From: Ampelomyces quisqualis
Taxonomy: Eukaryota; Ascomycota; Dothideomycetes; Pleosporales; Phaeosphaeriaceae
Direction: 5' to 3'
NCBI GenBank assembly: GCA_018398575.1
Contig: JAGTXZ010000021.1
Coordinates: forward strand, 186,001 to 250,000
Length of the DNA: 64,000 bases
The notes beneath the pieces were generated by a model. It made no database searches. It was given only the letters and a program-made list of their open reading frames with translations, and had not been told where the DNA came from. The first letter of the stretch is position 1, and every line of letters begins with the position of its first letter. The position numbers were made by a program, and so were the translations under genes. Positions 44,357 to 55,007 of the stretch are shown here, piece after piece.

Positions 44357-45333
44357 GATGGCGAAACCCCGACAGAAGACAGGGTGGTTCAGTCGTGAAG
44401 TTGGCGTTCCCAAGCTTACTTACTATACCAACCAGTACCAGCACCGAGTACCCCGCAATGTAGTTGTGATGCAGCACGTGACCCCGCCATGGTGGGAAGA
44501 ATCATGGCACAGACAAGCGTCAGCGCTTGTACAGTAGGTTGTGCGTCGGTGTGTGAACTACGGAGGGAAGGGCGGGCACGGTCCTGCTATCCCGAAAGTT
44601 GTCTACTCCGGACTTGATACTCCGTACGGAGTACTCGGGACATATGCGCAGATGGAGGCTGCACCCGATTCGGCGCGCGGTAGACAGATGAGGCAATCCG
44701 ATGGTGCGGATTGAGTGAATTCTCCCGGCGACAGAGTGGGTCTTGGCCTGACAAGATCGGCAGCGGTTGACAGGTGGCAGATCAGATGGGCCAAGCTGGC
44801 CAGTGGTCCCCTGGCAAGGCGCCCAGGGGCAGACCACGAGCTCTCCAGTCTCGGGGACATGCTGTGCAGTGCGTGTGACGGTGTGACAACTGAAACAGCG
44901 TCCTAACGCTTTGTGTTAGCTCAGCGCGGCGTTGGGGTCGCCGTCGCGGACTGAATCAGCGCGCCCGGAGACGAGATTGCAGTAATATCCACCCGCCCTG
45001 CACCCTGTCCGCTGCATATGTACTGTTCTACTCCGTCCTCCAAGCTTCGTTCCTCCACCCTTCCACTCCTTACCGCAGCCCGCGCCAGAACGTGGGCGAC
45101 CGCCGTTCCGCCCACTCCAGTGACAGCCCGTGTGCCGACTGTTCCACAACCCACCGCCACGTTGTCTGGTCGCACCTGTTGGCGCCTTCCACTGCACGCT
45201 TGGTTCCACGCCGGAGCAGCTGCCGCCCCAGCTGTTCTCATATCAACCCGCGCTTCTCGCCTCCTGTCCGACCACAACCGCCCGCTCGGCACTCCCGCCG
45301 CCCACCACCAGCCCAGAAAAAAACCCCCAAAAA
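44357..45333. promoter_or_regulatory. Divergent intergenic region between AACS and the Ser-rich gene
   Basis: 977 bp separate two outward-facing starts. It contains the palindrome at 44618-44633 and a pyrimidine-rich tract before 45334. No gene is seen inside. Confidence 0.5.
44618..44633. repeat. 16-bp perfect palindrome TACTCCGTACGGAGTA
   Basis: It consists of two inverted half-sites of TACTCCGTA sharing the centre. The same half-site stands alone at 21575, 48129 and 48365, always between genes. It could be a dimer binding site or the trace of a small mobile repeat. Confidence 0.7.
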
Positions 45334-46764
45334 ATGGCACACGTCGCCGGACTCTCGCAGCTCCAGCAGTGGTCGTTCGACAAGCCGGCACTCGCTACGC
45401 GCCCGGAGACGTCATGTTCCGCAAGTTCAGCATCGAGTTCCGTTCTGTGCAACGACGCTCTCGAGACAGTGCGGATAGGCACAGCTTCCCCGGAACCGTC
45501 AAGTCCGCTGCCCCGGAAAGAGAGCCTGGTCCTCCAGGAGCGCTACATGTCTAGCGAGGAAGCCCTCTCCCCCGCCGACGACGGCTCAGGCTCCGAGTGC
45601 GACTACGACGACGTAGTCGTCCGCGACGCAACCAGAGAGTGCAAAGCACGCTCCATGCCCATCTCCAGATGGAACAAGGGCAAGAGCTGCGACATGGCCG
45701 TCATGGTTTCGTATGCTTTTGTTGGCCGTCCCAAGGTCGTTGAGCTCGACTGCCGATCGCCCACAGCCCAACTCCCACCCGTCCAGAAGCGCTCTGCCTC
45801 AGTCGCAAACCTGCCAATCACCGCCATCACCCAGCTACGGAAAGACGCTGCCCAGCGCCTGTCCATGAAAGCCACGCCCACTAGCCGTCTCTCCTCGACA
45901 TGCACCAGCCGCTCCATCACTCCCTCAGTCCAACTTGAGTCTTGCCGACCTTCTACAAGCCACAGCCCGTCTACCAAGCACAACAGCACCTTGCACCCCC
46001 CTGACTCAGCGTCGACGACTTCGTCCTTTCGAACCGCTCCTTCCACCAGCAGCATCTCCCCTGCAGTGGATGAATTGCTTGCGCGCCCCGTATTTTCCCC
46101 CATGGACATTCCTTCATCCACGCGTTCCTCTGTCTACGTTCCGTCACAGCCCAGAAACCATCTCTCAAGGACACAGACGACGCAATCGTATTGGGCACCA
46201 CCCGCGCCCTCCTCGCCTGCCGCTCATGCCTTCCTTAGCTCCGACCCCTACGAAAACTCAAACACGGATTCTACATCACCTCTCATCAAGCCCGCCCCGC
46301 ACAAACGCTTACGCTCTATTTCAATGAAGCTTGCCCTGGCCAAAATTTCCATTGTCCCTACTAAGAAGGCCCACGAGGCACGAGTCAATAGCAAAATGCC
46401 ACCTACGCCTTCAACACTATACACGCCCCTCACGCCACAAACCGCGCCTCTCGAGGGTAGTTCAAGTTTCATCAGCGCGCAGAAATTCCGACGCGCTTCG
46501 ATTATCCTTCGCCCAAAGTCTCGCCACAGTGAATCCATCAGTGGTCCATCTCCAGATTTTGTGCCACCAGTCCCTACTTCCACCTCCAGCACAATGGCTC
46601 AGAAGCGCATGACCAAGATGCAAGCGCGCGGCGCCAATGAGAGGGAACCCACTCTCGTCTTGCCCCCGTGCCCCGATGGCACTGAAGACGATTTCCCGAA
46701 CAGTTCTAAGAGCAAAACAATCAAAAAGCGAAAGTCATTAATGTCGCTGATGGACTCACTATAG
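45334..46764 (+). CDS. Ser/Thr/Pro-rich fungal protein of unknown function
   Basis: A single exon encodes 476 residues. I recognise no domain. The protein is rich in Ser, Thr and Pro, with many SP/TP sites that could be kinase targets. There are conserved-looking islands at RYMSSEEALSPADDGSGSECDYDD and MAVMVSYAFVGRPKVVEL (about residues 69-135), and a basic C-terminus (SKTIKKRKSLMSLMDSL). It is probably disordered and cytosolic or nuclear. The frame continues upstream to 45130, but ATG 45334, in an A-rich context, is the first ATG. Confidence 0.72.
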   Translation: MAHVAGLSQLQQWSFDKPALATRPETSCSASSASSSVLCNDALETVRIGTASPEPSSPLPRKESLVLQERYMSSEEALSPADDGSGSECDYDDVVVRDATRECKARSMPISRWNKGKSCDMAVMVSYAFVGRPKVVELDCRSPTAQLPPVQKRSASVANLPITAITQLRKDAAQRLSMKATPTSRLSSTCTSRSITPSVQLESCRPSTSHSPSTKHNSTLHPPDSASTTSSFRTAPSTSSISPAVDELLARPVFSPMDIPSSTRSSVYVPSQPRNHLSRTQTTQSYWAPPAPSSPAAHAFLSSDPYENSNTDSTSPLIKPAPHKRLRSISMKLALAKISIVPTKKAHEARVNSKMPPTPSTLYTPLTPQTAPLEGSSSFISAQKFRRASIILRPKSRHSESISGPSPDFVPPVPTSTSSTMAQKRMTKMQARGANEREPTLVLPPCPDGTEDDFPNSSKSKTIKKRKSLMSLMDSL

Positions 46765-48666
46765 ACGAGGGTCCCTTGACCTAGCCACTTCATGCCAGGG
46801 TCATGTTTGGTTTCGAACCTTTCCGCCGACATGGTTGCATGAACGCTAGGCTGCTCTTCATGCAACGTCAAAGTCGCACACTCCACACTGCATTACCGCC
46901 TTGTCACTGTACATACTTCGACATTTACCTACCATGATCGTCTGTTCGAATTTGGTCATCGCGCATAATACCCGGCGTACCATCAGTGTTTACATGGTAC
47001 TTTTTTCTGTTTACGATCTATTATGGCATTCTCTTTTTTTAGGCACCGCGAAGTGTTCGCCGCCATTTATCTGTCGCTATCTACTTGGTGAGATAGCTTT
47101 ACGACATACCTACCTACTAGACCTTTGATAGGATCAGCGTAATTCGCAAGCACGAAATAATTTAAACTTAATTTATCACGCCCACTTGATTGCACCACGT
47201 CTCTAGTTGCCACCTATAGTGTGCATTCTGCCAACGCGTCCAAAAATGCGGGCGCACACACGCTTCCAGCCGGACCATGACGTTGGCCGAGTGTTGGGCC
47301 CACCCACGGCATCCATCGGGGCCTGGCGGCGGCCTTTCCCAGCAAAACAAATGGCCTTATCCACGCCGTGGGAACGAAACAATCTGCCTATCAGCGTCCT
47401 TGTCAGCCCACGCCAAGTTTGCGTCAAATCTGTCTGTTCAACTTCGCCGAGGCTGTTGGTCACACGCGTCGTTTCTCCTCACTGTGCGTATCCTAGAAGC
47501 CGACTCCATCTGACCTAATACAACCCACCATCGGATACAAAGTATCGAACATCTTGGGCGGGTGGCCGGCTACCTCGACATTTTCGTCATCGAGTTTAAC
47601 GGAGTTCATCTGATCGATTCGACAGCTGCCGTGTGGTAAGATTTCTCGGCGTTTTAGTAGTAGTGGTACAGTAGTAAGTACGGTGCCGTCAATGTGAAAC
47701 AAGCCATCGCCCGAGTTGTGGAAACCTTGTTGGCGCCACGCAACGGCACGGTGGACAATTGCGCCGGTGTCTGGGTTCGTGGAAAAAGGAAAGAAAAAAT
47801 CCGAGAAGTGGAGCTCCATTTCTGTCACTGCACACGTCGAGCGATTTGACTAAACAGGGAGACGACTCGTAGATTCGAATGCATTGTCGCGGTCAGTTTG
47901 CGCTTGCATGTCCATTCAAAGGATCGTCTGGATTATTTGATGGTGTTGGGACGAGTACGATGGCGCTTGTAGCAGTTATCTCAGTTTCTCATACTCCGGA
48001 GTCCGTACGCCCCGCACAACCCCTTTGCCAATTCAAAAACAGGATTACGCTAGCTGATTACTCAGCAGCTTTGGGCACGGTCCCAAAAATACTTACATAA
48101 GCTCGCCGGATGAGAAACTGAGATAAGCTACTCCGTACCAGCATTCAAAGTGTACTCTAGGTCATTCAGAGTATGCTACCAGGAACAGCATTTACATCAG
48201 CGTGGAGAGCCATCATGCGGTAATATTCTCAAAATGTACAGTCAAGCAGATGTAGTGGTAAGTTGGGGAAGACCAGACTGTCGGATTTGCAAATCTCGAC
48301 TCGGAAGCGGGGATCCTCTGTGGGGATGTCGGCGTCCTGAGGGCTGAGGCTGATGACGTCGGCATACTCCGTAGTTGCACACAAGATAGACCTTCAATAC
48401 CACCTACTGTATCGGTCCAGGCTCACTGACACCCTAGCTATCGGAACCAAAATACAGCTGATGGCAACGCATTCGTTACGTCGTCGCAACCCCTCGCTTG
48501 CCTCCAACATGGACGGCAACGCCAATCAGCGGGGATGAAGCAAGACTAAGGATAAGAAAGTCGAGATGGTTTTGTGGCTGCTCTTCCCTCTTGTGCCCTG
48601 AGCCCCCAAAATCAGCTATAGTCCATCCAAACATCTTTGTCGACAAACCAGAAACACGATTATACA
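46765..48666. other. 1.9-kb intergenic region with an unassigned frame and an inverted repeat
   Basis: A 108-codon minus-strand frame with ATG at 47819 and stop at 47493 reads protein-like (FFFPFSTNPDTGAIVHRAV, GFHNSGDGLFHIDGTV). I recognise no family and see no splice partner. The inverted repeat at 47976-48126 and the TACTCCGTA motifs at 48129 and 48365 lie to its right. Confidence 0.45.
47976..48126. repeat. 17-bp perfect inverted repeat, 151-bp span
   Basis: TTATCTCAGTTTCTCAT at 47976-47992 returns as its exact reverse complement at 48110-48126. TACTCCGTA follows directly after (48129-48137), and a variant, ATACTCCGGAGTCCGTA, sits just inside the left arm. The form fits a miniature inverted-repeat element, but no target duplication was found. 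Confidence 0.65.
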
Positions 48667-50349
48667 ATGGGTGGAAACTCTTTACAGATGGGTGTCGTCC
48701 AGCCAAAGGCCATCCCTCAAGGCACTCCCGCGTACGAGGAACAGCGTGCCACCATACTCGAAACTTTTGCAGCCAAAGTTCCCCATGACCTCCGCCTACC
48801 AGCACAATTCATATCCAGTCCACCAGTAGACGTGTCGACGGTACCAGCTACGTGCGGACTTTTGAATGCTACCGAGCTTGAAATCACGGAGAGCTATGAT
48901 GCAGTCGGTCTGGCAGAAGCGATAGCTGCAAAGAAATGGACTGCTGTGCAAGTGGCGATGGCATTTTGTAAGCGCGCCATCATCGCCCATCAGCTAACAT
49001 GCTGTTTGACACAGTGGTTCATGGATGAGGCCGTGGAGCAAGCACAGGCGCTAGACACATACATGGAGAACAAGGGAAAAACGGTGGGTCCGTTGCATGG
49101 TGTCCCCATCAGTATCAAAGAGCACATAGCCGTCGCCGGGACGTATTCGTCGCAGGGCTGCCTCGCAAGTACCAACTTGGACAAGGAAGACAGCCACATG
49201 GTGTCGATGTTGCGAAGCATGGGCGCAGTCTTCTACTGCAAGACGAACCAGCCGCAGGCCATTATGCATCTGGAGACGACATCACACTACGGCCGCACCC
49301 TCAACCCGTTCAACATCCATCTCAGCGCCGGTGGATCTTCTGGCGGCGAAGGTGCGCTCATTGCTATGAAAGGATCAGTGCTCGGCGTTGGGACAGATAT
49401 CGGGGGAAGTATTCGTTGCCCCAGTGCGTTTTGTGGCATCTACGGCTTCAAACCTACCAGTTGCATCTTGCCTATGAAGGGCTTCCTTAGCCATGCCTTC
49501 CCAGCAGAGCTAAACGTTCTAGGCTCGCCAGGACCAATGTGTCGAAGCCTCAGGGACATGGAGCTCTTGACGAGGCTGTTAATTTGCGCAAAGCCATGGC
49601 TGGAAGATGCGAAATTGATACCCATGCCATGGACAGGTCTCCAGACCAGCATCACAAGACCATTAAAAATTGGCATCGTCGACCACGACGGCTTCATCAC
49701 GCCACAACCACCGGTCCAACGCGCCATAGCGTGGGCTCGACAACGTCTCTCCGACCCCAAGCACGCTGCTCTCTTCCAAATCAAGCCTTTCCAGCCTTAC
49801 AACGCAGCACAAGCATGGTCCCACGTTCGCCGCATGTACTGGCCCGACGGCGGCACCATGACCAAAGAAGCCATCACAGCGGCCGGCGAGCCCATCCACC
49901 CGCTCACCAACAGCATCATGTCGGACGCCGCACCCCACGGGATGCTGAGCGCCTCGGGCGTCAACGCCCTGCGCTTCCAGCGCGACGAGTTCCGGCACCG
50001 ATTCGCCTCGAGCTGGACGCACCAGGCCGTCGACGTAGTCATTGGGCCGGCGTTTGTGGGGCCGGCGTGTGCGCACGACACGGCGTTTTACTGGTCGTAT
50101 ACCTCGCTGTACAACCTCGTTGATTACCCTGGAGTGGTGATTCCCACGCCCATCAAGACCGAGGCAGAGGACAAGTATGCAGATGACTATGTACCGTTGA
50201 GCAAGGAGTGTCAGCACGTCAAGGCGTTGTGGGACGGTTCAGACTTTGTTGGAGCGCCCATTGCCTTGCAGATTACTGCGAGGCGGTATCATGATAGCGA
50301 TTTGTTTGGGGCGTTGGCTTTGTTGAAGGAGGTTTTGGACTTGGCCTGA
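48667..50349 (+). CDS. Amidase-signature family amidase (acetamidase/FAAH-like)
   Basis: It hydrolyses an amide to acid plus ammonia or amine. A single exon encodes 560 residues. The Ser-cisSer-Lys triad is complete: Lys151 in VPISIKEH, Ser224 in AGGSSGGEGA and Ser248 in GVGTDIGGSIR, with the 24-residue Ser-Ser spacing of the family. The domain order and the C-terminal DYPGVVIPTPI...GAPIALQITARRYHDSDLFGAL match fungal amidases such as AmdS. There is no signal peptide, so it is probably cytosolic. The substrate is not predictable. ATG 48667 is the first ATG of the frame. Confidence 0.92.
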   Translation: MGGNSLQMGVVQPKAIPQGTPAYEEQRATILETFAAKVPHDLRLPAQFISSPPVDVSTVPATCGLLNATELEITESYDAVGLAEAIAAKKWTAVQVAMAFCKRAIIAHQLTCCLTQWFMDEAVEQAQALDTYMENKGKTVGPLHGVPISIKEHIAVAGTYSSQGCLASTNLDKEDSHMVSMLRSMGAVFYCKTNQPQAIMHLETTSHYGRTLNPFNIHLSAGGSSGGEGALIAMKGSVLGVGTDIGGSIRCPSAFCGIYGFKPTSCILPMKGFLSHAFPAELNVLGSPGPMCRSLRDMELLTRLLICAKPWLEDAKLIPMPWTGLQTSITRPLKIGIVDHDGFITPQPPVQRAIAWARQRLSDPKHAALFQIKPFQPYNAAQAWSHVRRMYWPDGGTMTKEAITAAGEPIHPLTNSIMSDAAPHGMLSASGVNALRFQRDEFRHRFASSWTHQAVDVVIGPAFVGPACAHDTAFYWSYTSLYNLVDYPGVVIPTPIKTEAEDKYADDYVPLSKECQHVKALWDGSDFVGAPIALQITARRYHDSDLFGALALLKEVLDLA

Positions 50350-50787
50350 CAAGAAGAAAAAAGAAAACGGCTCCAACTCAATCTTCTTTCTTGCCACGAG
50401 CTAACAGTGGGGCAGTCGTGGACATGGTAATAGGTGAATAGCCGTACCTATCAAGTCGGGGGGTCATCGAACTGGAATGATAGCGGGGTTTGATTGTATC
50501 TGAACGCCTTCATGCTGCGCATTCCCGTCATGGGTCAGCAGGCTGGGCGTCGTGCGTAGTCAAGCGTTATGTGCACCTTTTCAGTCTCGAATGGGTCATA
50601 CCGCAGACAGACAGAGTTAGGAATTCTCTATACGACGGTTGAAGATGCCGGAGCAGCGTGAATGCGTGTCTGCATAATGCTAGCATGTGTCATGTGAACA
50701 TGAGTGCCGTCGGACACGACTTCGCTACATACCCCGGTACGTGCACAAGACTATTGCCAATCATCAAAGTTTCTGCACAGTGGCTCG
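50350..50787. other. Intergenic, nothing recognised
   Basis: 3' ends of the convergent amidase and the mitochondrial-type gene meet here. Confidence 0.5.
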
Positions 50788-52004
50788 TCAAGGGCTCTTT
50801 CCAGCAATCTGGTTGACATACTCCACCGTGCCTTTAGCCAAGATTTCTCCGTCTCGGCTTTGCAACGTCTTGATGGCAGCTAAACACTGGCCCAGGACTT
50901 GCGCGCTTCTGCTCTCGTACTGCTGGGCCTCGGTGGCCATGGGCATGTCGTCCTCGAGCACTTGTGTTGCTGTTCTCAAAGCAGTCGTGATGAAGACGAT
51001 TTCGGGGACTTGGTTGGCAAGTTCTTGTAGGTATTTGGCTTGACCGAATTTGGACTTGAACTCTTGTTCGGTGGTAGCGGTTCTGCTGGCGAAGTCGTCG
51101 AGTCTCGCCTACAGCGCGGAGGGGGTTAGCCGTCCATGTCAACGCGGGACAAGCACGGAGCGCTTACATTGTAGTCGGTTTGCTGTAGGGCGGCTACCAG
51201 GCGTCCCGCCAGTGTCTTGACCTCGGCGGCATCGGCGCCATGTCGCAGTGCAAGCACGGCAGCCAATGCTGTCGGCACAGCTATGAATGCCGGGTCGCCT
51301 CTGAAGTCGCGCTTGGAGTCGGCCCCCTGTCGGGTGTGGGTTGGATGATGCTCCGGGTCTTCAAGAAGCTCGGCTACTTGTTTGGCCATGCGGAACGCCT
51401 TCTTGGTCTCCTCCTCGTCCCAGTCGCTCAAGGCGGGCGGCTCGTACAGGCAGCGCAGGACCTGCAGCACGACGCTGTGCTCGCGCATGCGCAGACCGGT
51501 TGCCTTGGCGCGCTGCAGCGCCTTCAGAACAAGATGCTGCATGCCATGGCGACCCATTTGCCGGACGATGAAGCCCTGTCTGGGAGCACTGATGGGTACC
51601 CCCGCATTGGCAAACCCCTCCATCATGCGCACCACGTTCTCCCAATCCTCGCGCGTCTCACTCTGCGCTACGATGGAGCGGAGGACATGCCATCGATTGG
51701 GCAGGCGGTTCCGATCGAGATGCTCGAGAGCAAGCGTGACGTCGCCGAGGGTGATCTCGACCGGCTCGGCCTCGAGTCGGGCTTTGTTTTCTTGCCGGTA
51801 GACGAGCTTCTGGTGCTCCTTGGTCAGGTGACAGGGAAGCAGGACCTGCGAGTTGAGCGTCTGCAGAAGGGAGGCGAGTTCGGGCTTGGAGGGCGCCAGG
51901 AACACGGGGAGGGCGCCGCGCGAGCAGGCGCTGGTCCTGGAGAAGGCGCGTCTGGCGCCGTGTGGGAGCGTGCAGCGTGTGAGGCTCTGCCGTATGGAGT
52001 GCAT
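50788..52004 (-). CDS. Conserved fungal protein, probably mitochondrial, function unknown
   Basis: Exon 1 is 52004-51168, the intron 51167-51109 and exon 2 51108-50788, giving 385 residues. The N-terminus (MHSIRQSLTRCTLPHGARRAFSRTSACSRG) is a good matrix-targeting presequence with an RAFSRT cleavage-like site. The body is helical and reminiscent of pentatricopeptide or TPR-like repeats (EDWENVVRMMEGFANAGVPIS; GMQHLVLKALQRAKATGLRM). The end is VEYVNQIAGKSP. I do not recognise a named family. It is divergent from NAA38 across 213 bp. Confidence 0.78.
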
Positions 52005-52088
52005 GCTGTCATGTGCCGTGTTGTGCTATCCCCGTTGTGACGGCAGAAATCTACCGGCACCTGCTGTGGCTGGTGCCCACACCAGTGA

Positions 52089-52166
52089 CCACAGTGCCAC
52101 AGTGCCACAGTGCCACAGTGCCACACAGCCACAGTGCCACAGTGCCACACAGCCTCACAGCCTCAC
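52089..52166. repeat. 9-bp minisatellite in a divergent promoter
   Basis: CCACAGTG(C) units are repeated about seven times between 52089 and 52155 with CACAGCC interruptions, followed by CACAGCCT repeats to 52166. It fills over a third of the 213-bp interval between the mitochondrial-type gene and NAA38, so length changes would alter promoter spacing. Confidence 0.8.
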
Positions 52167-52217
52167 TTCGCTACCTAGCTTGGAATCCAGCCATGGCTCT
52201 GGCTTGCAGACCCCACC

Positions 52218-52588
52218 ATGAACAACGACGAGGCAACTGTCTGGCTCGCGCAGTTCATCGGCAAGAGCCTGCGCATCCATGCCTCGGACGGACGCATCTT
52301 CGGCGGCCAGATGAAGTGCACGGACAAGGTGAGCTCGACGTGATCCCTCCTGCAGCCCTCACCAACCCAGTCCAGGACCGAAACGTCATCCTCGCGCTCG
52401 CACACGAATACCGTGCGCCCTCGGCAGACGTCGTCCGCAAAGCCGTCGAGCACGCTGGGAAAGCTTCTGCATCGGTGCCCTGGAACAGCCGCTACGTTGG
52501 CCTGGTCGTTGTCCCGGGCCAGCACATCACCAAGATTGAGTTGGAAGAAAGCACGCTACCCGGCCAAAAGAATGCCGTGACGCTGTGA
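52218..52588 (+). CDS. NAA38: NatC N-alpha-acetyltransferase auxiliary subunit (LSM-domain, Naa38/Mak31)
   Basis: It is a small Sm-like protein that with Naa30 and Naa35 acetylates N-termini such as Met-Leu and Met-Ile. The exons are 52218-52328 and 52376-52588, giving 107 residues. The Sm fold is visible: FIGKSLRIHASDGRIFGGQMKCTDK (Sm1), then after the 47-bp intron DRNVILALAHEYR, and RYVGLVVVPGQHITKIELEE (Sm2). A linker of about 25 residues separates the Sm motifs. A spliceosomal LSM is the alternative, but the FGGQMKCTDKDRNVIL pattern and linker fit Naa38 better. Confidence 0.86.
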
Positions 52589-52854
52589 ATCCTCTTTCCA
52601 CTCCCCCCCAACCATGCCTGGCCCCGCGCTCCGTGAAGCACTATCGATATCATGCACATCCAACACATTGCGCGCTTCATGCCCTGTGAGGCTCGTCACA
52701 GTACATGGGAAGAGTGTGGTCCTATGTAACCGGCACGAGACAATCATGTGGAAAGAGCCTGCTGCCCGAATATAATCATATACATCTTGTTCCATTCCTC
52801 AGGGCTCATACTCATGCACCTGGATTTCCTGCTAAAATGTACGCCATGGTGGCT

Positions 52855-54297
52855 CTAGTCCCTGTTCCGGTTCGGACTCCAACGACGAATTACCACCTCG
52901 CGAACCGTGTACTTTTTCAGCACATCTCCAATGTCCCCATCTGTGTGTCTATCCCAAGGGGGTGGAATCTCGACGTAGACTAGCACCAACGTCTTGAACA
53001 CCGAAGTCTGCACTCGGTTCACCCGGTGTAGCCACCACCAGTCCTTCTTGCCTAGTCCCTCCTTTCTCTTTTCAATCCCACACTTGTCGGCCCATGTCTG
53101 TGTCCAATACGGATCCGAATACGATGGGACAATCATGATAGCAAATTCGGCATGATGAAAGGCCGGACCTCGGAGATAGAGAAGGTAGTCTACCGCGAAT
53201 TTGATTCCAGGTCGGACCACCCATCCCAGACTACGGAAGTGGTGGAACACAACGTAGCGCAAGAGAAAGGCGTTGTCTGGTTCGATAGTGGGGACTGAAC
53301 TTGTCGCTGGATTAGCGTCGTGACCGATCTGGCGTTGGTGCAAAGCATTCTGAACTTGTGACATTGCGGCTTCTGGAAGAGGAGAGTTGGCATGCAAGGC
53401 GGAAAGACGCAGTAAGTGCCAGGTGGAACAGGGAGCGTGGGAAATGCCTTCGACACCGCTCACACTGTCCGTCACAACAGAAAGGATTCCCAAGCCATAA
53501 GTCAGGTAGAAGGCTTCTTCGGGGGTAAGCTGAAGATGCTCCTGGTCTTGAATGTAATCACTAGGAGGAGCTGCGGCATTCCCTGGACTCCAGGAAGGCG
53601 TATCCTGTGCAACACTCTTACTGATTCCAGAAGTAATCGAGTCACCGCTTACGGTGACCACATGTTCTGCGTCGGGTGTGTATATCGTTCCTCTTGGGCT
53701 CTCGGTAGCTTGGCCGTTTTCGACCAGCTCTTCGATGCTTCCATCAGGGTCCAATTGCCCTTCCTCTTTCAACTGTTGCTCGATCGCTTCTCTTTGCGCC
53801 CTCGCTCTTTCGAGCTTGAACTGCTTCCTTTCCTCTCTTCGGCTTTGCGTGACCTCGGCGCTCGTCTTGCCCGCCTCAATGCCTCTCTTCTTCTTCTCAC
53901 CAGCAAGCCATTGCGGCTCACTTCGACTCAGCGATCCTTTGCCCCAGAACCCTTGCTCCCAGAGGGCTCGGATTGATGCAGCGTCTGTGACATGGATGGA
54001 CTGTGTCTGGGATGAGAAGTAGGCCTTGTGCACAACCGTGTGAGACGTTGGAGGAAAGAATGAGTGTGAGAGTAGAGACACAGCGATGCGCACTATAGAG
54101 ATGGGGTTGTGCGGGATGAATGCTGGTAGAGGGTAGACATCCACTGGGAGAGGCTTGGCGTGAAGCTCATTGTAGTTGGGCCGCCGTGGACGGGCGTTCC
54201 TTGGCGAAGTAGTTGTCGACCTGTCGTTGGGCTGTGATTGTGTGCCATTCACGTCCACTTGCTGAATAGGCGTTGTCGTGTCAAGGTCAACCGCCAT
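52855..54297 (-). CDS. SEN2: tRNA-splicing endonuclease catalytic subunit Sen2
   Basis: It cuts the 5' splice site of intron-containing tRNA precursors. A single exon encodes 480 residues. The C-terminal nuclease fold has the catalytic triad Tyr374 (DYLLYLRGP), His382 (AFHHAEFAIMIVP) and Lys435 (SVFKTLVLVYVEIP). The N-terminal part has the Sen2-type WEQGFWGKGSLSRSEPQWL, and a charged coiled coil (RREERKQFKLERARAQREAIEQQL) precedes a variable insert. LTPEEAFYLTYGLGIL is the conserved lead into the catalytic domain. A 266-bp gap with no feature separates its stop from NAA38. Confidence 0.95.
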   Translation of the reverse strand: MAVDLDTTTPIQQVDVNGTQSQPNDRSTTTSPRNARPRRPNYNELHAKPLPVDVYPLPAFIPHNPISIVRIAVSLLSHSFFPPTSHTVVHKAYFSSQTQSIHVTDAASIRALWEQGFWGKGSLSRSEPQWLAGEKKKRGIEAGKTSAEVTQSRREERKQFKLERARAQREAIEQQLKEEGQLDPDGSIEELVENGQATESPRGTIYTPDAEHVVTVSGDSITSGISKSVAQDTPSWSPGNAAAPPSDYIQDQEHLQLTPEEAFYLTYGLGILSVVTDSVSGVEGISHAPCSTWHLLRLSALHANSPLPEAAMSQVQNALHQRQIGHDANPATSSVPTIEPDNAFLLRYVVFHHFRSLGWVVRPGIKFAVDYLLYLRGPAFHHAEFAIMIVPSYSDPYWTQTWADKCGIEKRKEGLGKKDWWWLHRVNRVQTSVFKTLVLVYVEIPPPWDRHTDGDIGDVLKKYTVREVVIRRWSPNRNRD

Positions 54298-55007
54298 CTT
54301 CTAGTTCCGGTTCCTGATAAACCTAGTTTGCTGTCAGCACCGATCATCACAAAGAGTGTGGAAGTGACAAGGAAGTTTTTGCTCAATCAGATACCGTTGT
54401 AGTCTTTGAATAACGGATGCAGCATGAGCCACCAGAACACAGACAAGTGAATGCTGCGAATCGGTGGCTCGATATGAGAGATTTTGTCATCATAAAACGA
54501 GCATGGTGAAGCAAACGTGCGCTATACATACCCGGTATTTGACGCGGTGTGAGCGTATCGCGTGCATGGAGATGGTCGTCCTCGGAGGGCGCTGGAGGTG
54601 GGTGTGGAAAAGCTGTGCGGTTCTGACTGACGCGACGGAAATATTTTAGCGGCCTGCCAAGGTCATGTGTGATTGGCCAGTAGCGCAGGTCGAATGCCGT
54701 ACTGCGTGCCTTCGTACGTACCGCGACGCTGCACAATTTCCATGGGACGAGTGCGAATGTTTCGTGCGCGTTGCTAAGTAAGATGATAGTATGCCACCGT
54801 CTATATGCGGACCTGATGGAGAGCTTACACATCTCCCCATGGTCATATGCGGTGACGTAACCGGCCGCGGCTCGATTGGAGAAGGTCGACCAGATTTGGG
54901 CAGCGCTACATGTGTGGAACATGCAAGCTTCAACACATTCATACTGGAAAGGCACAACGCATCCCAGACATCCACTAGAGTCAGCGCAGTCTTTGTTTCA
55001 TCCTGCA
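54298..55007. promoter_or_regulatory. Divergent intergenic region between SEN2 and AIM25
   Basis: 710 bp separate the two starts. The frame of AIM25 remains open back to 54876 without an upstream ATG that fits the family. No other gene is supported here. Confidence 0.5.

Noticed and set aside
45130..45333. 68-codon upstream extension of the Ser-rich gene
   Set aside because: It contains no ATG; the only apparent start is a GTG, not expected in a nuclear fungal gene.
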